Below are positions 1 through 5,930 of a stretch of 6,040 bases of DNA, piece after piece. Both the position numbers and the translations under genes were made by a program. Source of the DNA: WQUF01 sp031549885. GTDB lineage: Bacteria; Bacillota; Clostridia; Clostridiales; Clostridiaceae. Within the stretch, counting starts at the first letter, position 1, and the number at the start of each line of letters is the position of its first letter. The DNA lies in assembly GCA_031549885.1 (NCBI GenBank), contig JAVBPD010000021.1:1-6040 (forward strand), in the 5' to 3' direction. The notes beneath the pieces were generated by a model that made no database searches, was not told the DNA's origin, and saw only the letters and a program-made list of their open reading frames with translations.

Positions 1-10
1 ATCTCCTTTT
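1..10 (-). promoter_or_regulatory. Ribosome-binding site of a minus-strand gene off the left edge
   Basis: Read on the minus strand, bases 10 to 1 give AAAAGGAGAT, a strong Shine-Dalgarno sequence. The start codon would lie a few bases beyond the left end of the window, so a leftward gene divergent from the beta-helix gene probably begins there. None of its coding sequence is visible and its product cannot be inferred. Confidence 0.55.
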
Positions 11-43
11 ACTAGTCTTTTTAAATATAAAAATAAGCTATAA

Positions 44-73
44 ATTATAAAATTTCAATAAAGATATAGTTAA
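44..73 (-). promoter_or_regulatory. Candidate promoter for the off-edge leftward gene
   Basis: On the minus strand TTAACT (73-68) is followed after 18 bases by a perfect TATAAT (49-44). This would give a leader of about 30 bases before the ribosome-binding site at 1-10. The -35 matches consensus at only four of six positions, and AT-rich sequence throws up such boxes by chance. A perfect minus-strand TTGACA at 143-138 has no good -10 at 16-18 bases. Confidence 0.35.
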
Positions 74-311
74 AATATAGTTTATTCATCTTTAAAAATA
101 GAAATATAACAAAAATACGTAGTAATTAATATTAATATGTCAATAATTATCGATATATAATAAAATCAAAAAAATCTTAATATTTTCAAAAAAAACCTAA
201 ATAATCTAAAGTAATCTTAATAACTTCAGCAATTGAAGGTTAATCTTTATTTATTTGTAATAATTAAAATAAAAGTTAAAAAATTACATATAATTTAACT
301 AATAATTAATA
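74..311. other. Divergent intergenic region without a gene
   Basis: No coding potential was found on either strand. The stretch is almost entirely A and T. It contains a short hairpin at 221-242 (eight pairs with one bulged G, five-base loop) and the 10-base direct repeat AATCTTAATA at 173-182 and 213-222. Either could be a regulatory site for the divergent genes, but nothing identifies a regulator. Confidence 0.5.
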
Positions 312-339
312 TTGAAAATAATGGTAAAAATTATATAAT
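312..339 (+). promoter_or_regulatory. Promoter of the beta-helix gene
   Basis: TTGAAA (312-317) and a perfect TATAAT (334-339) are separated by 16 bases, a good housekeeping sigma-A-type promoter. Transcription would start near 346, giving a leader of about 44 bases. The Shine-Dalgarno AGGAGG (375-380) sits 9 bases before the ATG at 390. Confidence 0.6.
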
Positions 340-389
340 ATATTTATTGAAATAAAATATTTATTTTATATTTTAGGAGGACCGTTATA

Positions 390-1814
390 ATGATAAAACG
401 AAATGTTACAAAAATTACAACAGTATTTTTAACTTTAGGATTGCTAATTAGTTCTAGGGTAATAGTAAATGCAGAAACAATTACAGGAAAACTAACAGGA
501 GAAGAAGTTGAATCAAAAATTAATAATTCTACTGATAAATCATTTGATTTTAGCAGCGCTAGTATAACCGGAGGCTTTACAGTAACTAGACCAGGCGTTA
601 CTTTAAATGGAAATGGAGCAGTAATTGATGGAAATGATGTTTTGAGTGATGCAGTAGTTACAATTAAAGGATCAAATGTAACATTTAATAAATTTACATT
701 TACAAAAGCAGATGGTAAAGATGATATTGTTGTAAGTGCTCCAAATGTTACTTTAAATAAAAACACATTCAACGTAGGGTCTAAAACTGCAAATTCACAA
801 GTAAATCATGGTTATGGAGTAGTTACTGATATAAATGCTAATAACATAAACTTAAAAGGCAATACTTTCAATGGTGATACAGGGTTTTCTCCATTTTACA
901 TAGATAAAATTAATAATACAAGCATAAGCAACAATAAATTAAATGGTCATTTTGAAAAACATGCTTCTTCTTTAGCAAGCATTGCATCTATTTTTGAAAA
1001 TACATTTAATTCTACATATTATACCGATGATGGCACTTCTTTATATATTGAAAAAGGATCTAAAAATGTTAAAATAACAGGAAATACTTTTAAAAGCAAA
1101 AAGCAAAAATCTTGCATAACTTTAGATGATACAGCTAAAATTACAATATCAGAGAATACATTTAATGGCGTTAAAACCTCAGGGTTTAAAACTAAAAAGA
1201 ATAATGGACAAGTATTGGGAATTGTACAAAATCAATCTAAATTGCAAAATGTCTCAGGGTATAAAGAAAATTCACCAGCTTATTTTGGTACTGACACTAA
1301 ACAAATTAAACAAGCAGTGCTTTATTTATATGATCCTACTGGAGAAGCTGAAGTCTCAAATAATAAAACTGCATCAAATACAACATCTAAAGCACCCTCT
1401 AAGGCTAAAAAGTCAAAAGAAACTATTATAAACGCTAAAGATAAAAAAATAGCTTTAAATTCAGAATTTGACATAATGAAGGGTGTAACTGCTTTTGAAA
1501 ATAATGGTGAAGGCTTAGATATAACAAATAAGATAAAAACAGTTGGCAGCGTAGACACTGAAACTCCTGGAGATTATACAATAACGTATAAAGTTAAAGA
1601 CCAATATGGCAATAAAGTAGAAAAGACAGTGACAATTACAGTAAAAAAAGACAAGAAAAAAGCCAAAAATAATAAAGCGGAAAATAATACATCAGAAATT
1701 ATAAATACAACATCAAATACATCAAATATAAATACAACTGTTTACCAAAATTTAAATAACTTATATGAATTTCAATGCCAATTGCCACCAGAATGCTATT
1801 GTGGTGGTGAATAA
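390..1814 (+). CDS. Secreted right-handed beta-helix protein with C-terminal Ig-like (DUF5011-type) domain
   Basis: The 474-residue exported protein begins with a signal peptide: MIKRN, a hydrophobic stretch at 11-22, and a likely cut after VNA28. Residues 60-290 read as a parallel beta-helix. It opens with a GVTLNGNGAVIDGN cap (69-82), then repeats an N-T-F ladder with N at 125, 158, 204, 232 and 256, plus NNK near 182. Such folds are common in polysaccharide lyases and surface adhesins; no catalytic residues can be assigned, so enzyme versus adhesin is open. Residues 345-420 form one Ig-like domain with FDIMKGVTA (360-368) and a GDYTITYKV strand, closely resembling the two domains of the protein at 4276-5418. 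A Lys/Asn/Thr-rich linker follows, then a short tail with C463, C469 and C471. No sortase signal or membrane anchor is visible. AGGAGG 9 bases before the ATG supports this start. Family call is confident; function is not. Confidence 0.85.
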   Translation: MIKRNVTKITTVFLTLGLLISSRVIVNAETITGKLTGEEVESKINNSTDKSFDFSSASITGGFTVTRPGVTLNGNGAVIDGNDVLSDAVVTIKGSNVTFNKFTFTKADGKDDIVVSAPNVTLNKNTFNVGSKTANSQVNHGYGVVTDINANNINLKGNTFNGDTGFSPFYIDKINNTSISNNKLNGHFEKHASSLASIASIFENTFNSTYYTDDGTSLYIEKGSKNVKITGNTFKSKKQKSCITLDDTAKITISENTFNGVKTSGFKTKKNNGQVLGIVQNQSKLQNVSGYKENSPAYFGTDTKQIKQAVLYLYDPTGEAEVSNNKTASNTTSKAPSKAKKSKETIINAKDKKIALNSEFDIMKGVTAFENNGEGLDITNKIKTVGSVDTETPGDYTITYKVKDQYGNKVEKTVTITVKKDKKKAKNNKAENNTSEIINTTSNTSNINTTVYQNLNNLYEFQCQLPPECYCGGE

Positions 1815-1824
1815 TAAAATATAA

Positions 1825-1845
1825 AAGGGGGCTTTTAAGCCCCTT
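1825..1845. terminator. Bidirectional intrinsic terminator between convergent genes
   Basis: A GC-rich stem (GGGGCT at 1828-1833 pairing with AGCCCC at 1838-1843, loop TTTA, extendable outward by AA/TT pairs around a bulged G) lies 10 bases after the beta-helix gene and 5 bases after the stop of the leftward gene. The T-tract is better on the minus strand (CTTTTATATTTTATT) than on the plus strand (TTAAAT). It should therefore end the leftward operon efficiently and the plus-strand transcript less so. Confidence 0.75.
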
Positions 1846-1850
1846 AAATC

Positions 1851-2402
1851 CTAAATTGGACTTGTATCAGTAGAATATAATTCTATCTCTTGAAGTGCAG
1901 GCCAAAAGGAGCCTACATTGCCATTTTCTTTAGGATTGCTTAGAGTTACTTTTATCTTATTAACTTTTACCTCGTTTGGAAAGGTATATGAAAGATGTTG
2001 ACCAAGCATTTTAAAATCACTCATATTTATGTACTGATTTTCTTGATCGATAAAGCCAAATTCAATATTTACATCCATAGTTCTATTAGGGAATTCATCC
2101 TCTTGAAGAAATCTAACTATAATCTGATCAATCAAAATACCTCTAGGTGGAATAGCTACAGTTAAAACAGCTGGCCAATTATATTCATTTGAACACCACC
2201 AAGTAGATAAATTTCCATCATGAAGTCCTTTAGTTTCTCCAGTGCCATCAGCAATTATTTTATATTTACCAGCAATATAATAAAGTTTGCCATTTTCTTC
2301 ACCTTGAGCACTTTTATTTGTGTTAAAAACCACCAATGCTATAATACCCGCAAAAACAGCAAGCGCAATACCTACAATAAAAAAAATATTTCTTTTTCTC
2401 AC
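1851..2402 (-). CDS. Membrane-anchored discoidin-like (F5/8 type C) surface protein
   Basis: The 183-residue protein has a basic start (MRKRN) and one hydrophobic segment (about 7-27) that looks like an uncleaved signal anchor, leaving residues 30-183 outside the cell. The ectodomain resembles the coagulation factor 5/8 type C or discoidin fold. It has an early DGNLSTWW (62-69), a middle strand LIDQIIVRF (90-98) and a terminal PALQEIELY (168-176). Such domains bind glycans or other surface ligands and are often attached to enzymes; here the domain stands alone. I see no catalytic motif. The start codon is GTG, supported by TAAGGGAG (2417-2410) 7 bases upstream. It lies 116 bases downstream of the protease gene on the same strand with no terminator between, so co-transcription is likely. 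The domain family is a motif-level judgement; ligand unknown. Confidence 0.75.
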   Translation of the reverse strand: MRKRNIFFIVGIALAVFAGIIALVVFNTNKSAQGEENGKLYYIAGKYKIIADGTGETKGLHDGNLSTWWCSNEYNWPAVLTVAIPPRGILIDQIIVRFLQEDEFPNRTMDVNIEFGFIDQENQYINMSDFKMLGQHLSYTFPNEVKVNKIKVTLSNPKENGNVGSFWPALQEIELYSTDTSPI

Positions 2403-2462
2403 AAAAAAACTCCCTTAATAAAAATTTTAAATAAAAGAACAAATTATTGATTAAAAAGTAAA

Positions 2463-2491
2463 CATATATTAGCATAAATATAACATAACAA
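2463..2491 (-). promoter_or_regulatory. Possible internal promoter for the discoidin-like gene
   Basis: On the minus strand TTGTTA (2491-2486) and TATATG (2468-2463) are spaced by 17 bases, each matching consensus at four of six positions. It could give the downstream gene its own transcript. The region is so AT-rich that a chance match is quite possible. Confidence 0.25.
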
Positions 2492-2518
2492 TACATATAA
2501 GACAATAATATGAAGGTA

Positions 2519-3760
2519 TTATTCAAAATAAATGCATTTAGCACTTACAATATTGCCCTTAAATTTATAAAAAACATCAGGAGAAACGCTAAACCCATCA
2601 ATAATCCTTAAATAGTTATCATCACCTAAAGATTCATATCCAACAGCTAAAAAGAAATGATCCTTATATTTCTTATCATCATTTACTAAAACAACAATAG
2701 GTATGTCTTTATCTAAGTTATCTTTAAAAAAACTCCAATCATCTCCATCAGAAGATTTAAAATCAGAAACAGTTATACCTTTAGATTTTGCATATTTAAA
2801 GAGGCCAGTAATTATATCTTTATCTAAAGTTGTATTGTAGATGTCAGTTTTTAAATATTCATATAAATTATTAAACACATCATTATCCCATAAACTATAT
2901 AAATCTTTAGCTGAAGGATAATAATGAGAAAAATAATAAATTAAATTAGTGCAAGCAACAGGGCCACAGTGATTTTCAAAACCATCATAATCATCTAAAG
3001 TAAAAATCTTGTAATTAAAGCTTAAAACACCAAAGCAACAATTTGAGGAAAAACCTTCATGAGATCCATCTAATAAAGAAGAGCTTGTCTTATTATTTTC
3101 ATAAGCAGAATTATTAGGAGAAGATGAATTAAGAAACCTGCTTAAAAATCCAAACCTTGAATTTTTTCTTAAACTCTCTAAATTTTCAATAGCCTTCTCA
3201 TCTTTATTAGAAATAATGTTGCCAGCAAAATATTCCTTTACCTTAACTTCATCTATAGGCCTATTAGTCTTAACATCTAAATATGTAAGGGTGCCCTTAG
3301 AATTTTTCCTACATATAATAAAAGAATAATTATCTAAATAAAGAATTTTATCATCTGGTTCTAATTTTAAACTAGATTCGTTTGAAAGAAAAGAATCTAA
3401 ATAAAAATTTCCACTATAGCTAAAGGCTTCAACGCTAGGGGCATTTGCACTTGCATTTACTAAAATAAAGCCTTTATTTATCTTATCTGTCTTTAATCTA
3501 AATAAATACATTGTTACATTGCCTTTTAAATCGTATAAATTTAAAGCTTCATTTATAATAGTGCTATTATTCCAAGAAGAGTCCTTTAAGTTTTTCTTCT
3601 TTTCTATTATTTGATTTGCAAGAAGCTTAGCATCTTTATAGGAAATATATGGATTATTTCCCACTATATATGATGAAGCTTTCCTTCCATAAAAAAATAT
3701 AAAAGAAAAGATGGCAAAAATTATAACAATGATCATTAAAAGTTTAAATTTCCTATTCAT
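2519..3760 (-). CDS. Membrane-anchored papain-like cysteine protease (C39/C10-like) with probable prodomain
   Basis: This 413-residue protein starts with a short basic end and a hydrophobic segment at about 7-24 that probably anchors it, with the rest outside the cell. Residues 38-175 resemble the streptopain/Spi-type prodomain: a helical KDAKLLANQIIEKK segment, then MYLFRL, NKGFILVNASANAPSVEAFS and YSGNFYLD. A Ser/Asn-rich linker (about 205-240) leads to the catalytic part. The likely nucleophile is C265 in HCGPVACTNLIYYF, the usual CGP-xx-A-TN helix of C39/C10-like proteases. The general base is H368 in KDHFFLAVGYE, with D388 in RIIDGF as third member. The order Cys-His-Asp is intact, so activity is plausible. 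GGGGG (3771-3767) lies 6 bases before the ATG. It leads a probable two-gene operon with the discoidin-like gene. Substrate unknown; the neighbouring surface proteins are candidates by context only. Confidence 0.78.
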   Translation of the reverse strand: MNRKFKLLMIIVIIFAIFSFIFFYGRKASSYIVGNNPYISYKDAKLLANQIIEKKKNLKDSSWNNSTIINEALNLYDLKGNVTMYLFRLKTDKINKGFILVNASANAPSVEAFSYSGNFYLDSFLSNESSLKLEPDDKILYLDNYSFIICRKNSKGTLTYLDVKTNRPIDEVKVKEYFAGNIISNKDEKAIENLESLRKNSRFGFLSRFLNSSSPNNSAYENNKTSSSLLDGSHEGFSSNCCFGVLSFNYKIFTLDDYDGFENHCGPVACTNLIYYFSHYYPSAKDLYSLWDNDVFNNLYEYLKTDIYNTTLDKDIITGLFKYAKSKGITVSDFKSSDGDDWSFFKDNLDKDIPIVVLVNDDKKYKDHFFLAVGYESLGDDNYLRIIDGFSVSPDVFYKFKGNIVSAKCIYFE

Positions 3761-3841
3761 GGCATTCCCCCATACTCTTTAGTAAACCTAAAATTATAAT
3801 TAAATATTAAATTAAATTATATAATTAGAATATTTAATAAT

Positions 3842-3870
3842 ATAATAAACTAAATTTAAAAAAATCTCAA
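3842..3870 (-). promoter_or_regulatory. Promoter of the protease/discoidin-like operon
   Basis: On the minus strand TTGAGA (3870-3865) and TATTAT (3847-3842) are separated by 17 bases, each matching five of six consensus positions. Transcription would start near 3835, leaving a leader of about 75 bases. A second candidate, TTGACT-17-TAATAT at 3951-3923, lies farther upstream and could be used instead or as well. Confidence 0.45.
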
Positions 3871-4202
3871 TTATAGATTATATGATGAATTTTTAAAAAA
3901 TAATAAGAGGTAATATTAAAAAATATTAATAAATTTATCATATTAAGTCAACAATGTCTAATTTTTTATTTCTCAAAACCCATAAAAAGAGTCTTGAAAT
4001 GCTGGAAAAAATTGAATTTAAAAAAAATTTATTTTTTTTATCGACCAAAAATAATTAATAATTATTGAAAAAAAGTATTAATTGAGAATATATTTGTAAT
4101 ATTATTAATTGATAATAAAAATTTAAAAAATATTTAGTTAATATAACTTTAAAATACAATATAATTAAAATAATACCATTAATATACTATTTAGCTTAGT
4201 TA
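3871..4202. other. Divergent intergenic spacer without a confident gene
   Basis: This is mostly near-pure A/T. The exception is 3945-4005, where 18 of 61 bases are G or C. A 34-codon frame (3954-4058, MSNFLFLKTHKKSLEMLEKI at its start) covers that island but has no ribosome-binding site. The opposite strand of the same island encodes a short stretch ending FFQHFKTLFMGFEK before a stop. It may be the remnant of a lost gene or mobile element. A 15-base near-repeat occurs at 4076-4090 and 4103-4117 (one mismatch). Confidence 0.4.
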
Positions 4203-4232
4203 TTGACATTATACGATACTAGAATTTATAAT
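4203..4232 (+). promoter_or_regulatory. Strong promoter of the Cys-rich surface protein gene
   Basis: Both boxes are perfect: TTGACA (4203-4208) and TATAAT (4227-4232), with an 18-base spacer. The start site would be near 4239, giving a leader of about 37 bases with the Shine-Dalgarno AGGGGGA (4262-4268) 7 bases before the ATG. A 6-base inverted repeat, TAGCTT (4192-4197) and AAGCTA (4234-4239), brackets the promoter and could be an operator or chance. This is the best promoter in the window and suggests an abundant product. Confidence 0.75.
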
Positions 4233-4275
4233 CAAGCTAGAAAATAAAATTAAATTTAATTAGGGGGAAGAATTA

Positions 4276-5418
4276 ATGAAATTTTCAAAAAAAATGACAA
4301 AATTTTTCGCAATAACAGCTATTGGTGCAATGTTATTTGGAACTACAGTTTATGCGGCTACTACACCAGTTACTAATGAAGTTACAATTGTAAGATCAGG
4401 AAGTGCTGATGATGATGCAGAAGATGCTAGCAAATTTACTATAAATGCTGATGATAAAGTTCTATATGTAGGAGATAGCTTCGACGTTATGGGAGGAGTT
4501 ACTGCATTTAATAATAAAAATGGCAAAGTTATAACAGATCAAGTTGCTTCAAAGGGTAAAGTTAACACTGGAGTTGCTGGTGTATATAAAGTTACTTATT
4601 ATTTAGTTAACAATCCAGATGTAACTAAAAAGATAACTGTAACTGTTAAAGATATTCCAGAAATTGTTAAACCTGAAGTTAGAAATGCAGTATTAAACGT
4701 TACTGATAAAAATATTGCAGTGGGAAGCGCTTTTGATATAATGGCAGGAGTTACTGCTACTGATGACGGTGGACAAGGTGCTGATATAACTGCTAATGTT
4801 GTATACTCAGGAGTAGTTAACACAGGAGCTGCCGGAACTTATAAAGTTACTTATGAAGTAATAGGTTCAAATGGAGAAAGAATTTCAAAAACTGTTAACA
4901 TAGTAGTTGGAAGTTCAGGTAACTGCACAACTACACCTAATACAACTTGCTACACTCCATGCACACCAGAATGCAATACAACTGTTAATACAACATGCGC
5001 TCCAGTAAACACAACTTGCGTTCCAGTGAATACAACTTGTGCTCCAGTAAATACAACTTGCTATACACCATGTACACCAGCATGCAATACAACAACTACT
5101 TGTGACACAACTGAAGAAGTTTGCGATACAACTGAAGTTGTTTGTGAAGTACCAGAAGATACAACTTGCGTTGCAACATTACCTATTTCAATCGATCCAA
5201 TCAGAATCATTGTTGACCCAATAAAAGTTGAATTAATAAATACAACTTGTGATCCAGATACAGACGATACAGATTATGTTGATGCAGACACTACTGATAA
5301 TAATATTGATGATGAACAACCTACAATGAGACCAACAGGAGCAAATATCGGAGAATTAGTATTATCAGCTACTGGTTTATTAGGTGCTATTGGAACTATA
5401 ATTAGAAGAAAATTTTAG
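4276..5418 (+). CDS. Surface protein with two Ig-like domains, Cys/Thr repeat region and sortase-like tail
   Basis: The 380-residue protein begins with a signal peptide (MKFSKKMTKFF, hydrophobic core to about 23) and a likely cut after VYA27. Two Ig-like DUF5011-type domains follow at about 54-125 and 138-211, each with an FD-I/V-M-x-GVTA motif and a Y-K-V-T-Y strand; both match the single domain of the protein at 390-1814. Residues 217-325 hold 15 cysteines in Thr/Pro/Asn-rich repeats (NTTC, APVNTTC, CYTPCTP), with two runs spaced exactly seven apart (C241/248/255/262 and C276/283/290). An acidic stretch (326-347) leads to MRPTGAN, a hydrophobic segment (about 359-376) and RRKF. This has the layout of a sortase signal, but the motif lacks Pro at position two of LPxTG. 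It is probably wall-attached and abundant. The repeats may form disulfides, bind metal or be glycosylated; none of these is shown by the sequence. Confidence 0.85.
   Translation: MKFSKKMTKFFAITAIGAMLFGTTVYAATTPVTNEVTIVRSGSADDDAEDASKFTINADDKVLYVGDSFDVMGGVTAFNNKNGKVITDQVASKGKVNTGVAGVYKVTYYLVNNPDVTKKITVTVKDIPEIVKPEVRNAVLNVTDKNIAVGSAFDIMAGVTATDDGGQGADITANVVYSGVVNTGAAGTYKVTYEVIGSNGERISKTVNIVVGSSGNCTTTPNTTCYTPCTPECNTTVNTTCAPVNTTCVPVNTTCAPVNTTCYTPCTPACNTTTTCDTTEEVCDTTEVVCEVPEDTTCVATLPISIDPIRIIVDPIKVELINTTCDPDTDDTDYVDADTTDNNIDDEQPTMRPTGANIGELVLSATGLLGAIGTIIRRKF
4939..4983 (+). repeat. 45-bp repeat, copy 1 (second copy at 5050-5094)
   Basis: This coding block, NTTCYTPCTPECNTT, is repeated 111 bases downstream with five base differences in 45. 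Only one changes the protein (Glu to Ala). The pattern suggests an internal duplication later held under selection at the protein level. Confidence 0.8.
4999..5061 (+). repeat. Three tandem 21-bp coding repeats
   Basis: Units at 4999-5019, 5020-5040 and 5041-5061 encode APVNTTC, VPVNTTC and APVNTTC. Units one and three differ at one base, and the middle unit differs from them at three or four. A degenerate 18-bp unit (TVNTTC) precedes them at 4981-4998. The in-frame 21-bp period sets the seven-residue cysteine spacing and could allow copy-number change without a frameshift. Confidence 0.85.
5050..5094 (+). repeat. 45-bp repeat, copy 2 (first copy at 4939-4983)
   Basis: This block encodes NTTCYTPCTPACNTT, the partner of the block at 4939-4983. 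It shares its first 12 bases with the last 21-bp unit, so the Cys-rich region looks built by nested duplications. Confidence 0.8.
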
Positions 5419-5447
5419 TATAAATTAACGGTTAAAATAGAAGAACT

Positions 5448-5486
5448 TTAAGAATTTAAATAAATATAATGGATAACTTTATATTA
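5448..5486 (+). repeat. 39-bp intergenic direct repeat, copy 1
   Basis: It matches 5562-5600 at 38 of 39 positions (G at 5471 against A at 5585), with an offset of 114 bases. Each copy can fold an A/T-only hairpin: in this copy AATATAA (5463-5469), a nine-base loop, and TTATATT (5479-5485). Each also contains a TATAAT. Function is unknown. Confidence 0.85.
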
Positions 5487-5561
5487 CAAATTAAAATTAT
5501 GGTTTATTAAAATTAACAAAGTATATAATTATCAATAATAATGAGAAAATTGTTGAAAATA

Positions 5562-5600
5562 TTAAGAATTTAAATAAATATAATAGATAACTTTATATTA
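5562..5600 (+). repeat. 39-bp intergenic direct repeat, copy 2
   Basis: Second copy of the element at 5448-5486, differing by one base. The flanks of the two copies are not clearly similar, so this is either a repeated element or an older tandem duplication whose remainder has diverged. Confidence 0.85.
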
Positions 5601-5680
5601 TAATTGTTACATAAAAATGTTCAAATAAAGATGTTTAAAATAATGGAAATATCTATATTTGAATAGGGTTAATATATGTT

Positions 5681-5733
5681 AAAAGAAAGTGCTTATTGTA
5701 ATTTAATAAAAGAATACAAGGCACTTTCTTTTT
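5681..5733 (+). terminator. Strong intrinsic terminator hairpin
   Basis: AAAAGAAAGTGC (5681-5692) pairs perfectly over 12 bases with GCACTTTCTTTT (5721-5732). Inside it, TTGTA (5696-5700) pairs with TACAA (5715-5719), leaving a 14-base A/T loop. The 3' side ends in TTCTTTTT, which acts as the U-tract. It begins 262 bases after the stop of the Cys-rich protein gene. The reverse strand also has a short T-run (TTTT), so it could act weakly in both directions. Confidence 0.7.
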
Positions 5734-5930
5734 ATAAAATAAAATATATAAAATATGACGATATAATTAATTTTTGTTAATTTGCGATAAATATAATAAT
5801 TTTTGTAAAAATAAATTAAATCTATTATTTTAAATGAAAAATTGAAATAAAAATATAATATATTGTAAATATTAACTAATGATTGTATAAAAATTAGATA
5901 TAAAAAATGAAAAATGTAACATTAAAATCT

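Larger units (their letters stand above)
5419..5680 (+). other. Gene-free 3' region of the Cys-rich protein gene
   Basis: No coding sequence is supported here. A small palindrome, TTAAC-G-GTTAA (5425-5435), lies just after the stop codon but is too short and AT-rich for a terminator. The region holds both copies of the 39-bp direct repeat. The first convincing terminator is at 5681, so the message probably has a 3' tail of about 300 bases unless a separate small RNA is made here. Confidence 0.45.

Noticed and set aside
138..143. Perfect minus-strand TTGACA as a promoter for the off-edge gene
   Set aside because: No acceptable -10 box lies 16-18 bases downstream on that strand (the best is ACGTAT), so TTAACT-18-TATAAT at 73-44 was preferred.
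344..772. Long open frame (142 codons) antisense to the start of the beta-helix gene
   Set aside because: It has no ribosome-binding site, its composition (Val, Phe, Thr, Ser rich) is what the reverse of Asn/Thr/Lys-rich repeats gives, and the plus-strand gene has a signal peptide, clear repeats, promoter and Shine-Dalgarno.
1788..1802. LPPEC near the end of the beta-helix protein as a sortase motif
   Set aside because: It lacks the Thr-Gly, and no hydrophobic segment or basic tail follows; the protein ends nine residues after the start of the motif.
2323..2544. 73-codon minus-strand frame overlapping the start of the discoidin-like gene
   Set aside because: It runs out of frame through the gap and the signal anchor, has low-complexity Phe/Tyr/Cys composition and no ribosome-binding site; the GTG-started frame has a good one and a recognisable domain.
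4599..4823. Antisense open frame within the Ig-like domains of the Cys-rich protein gene
   Set aside because: Mirror of the repetitive Val/Thr/Asn coding sequence, with no initiation signal; a similar antisense frame at 1322-1558 is dismissed for the same reason.
4939..5094. CRISPR-like array
   Set aside because: The repeats are in-frame coding units with no unique spacers of constant size, and the translation is a regular Cys/Thr repeat inside a complete gene.
5448..5732. Small mobile element (MITE) bounded by repeats
   Set aside because: The 39-bp repeats are direct, not inverted, no target-site duplication is visible, and the inverted arms at 5681-5732 are a compact hairpin with a T-tract typical of a terminator.
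5676..5780. 34-codon open frame starting MLKESAYCNLIKEYKALS
   Set aside because: Its first half is the stem-loop of the terminator at 5681-5733, only a weak AGGG lies upstream, and the second half is low-complexity A/T sequence. The hairpin explains the sequence better.
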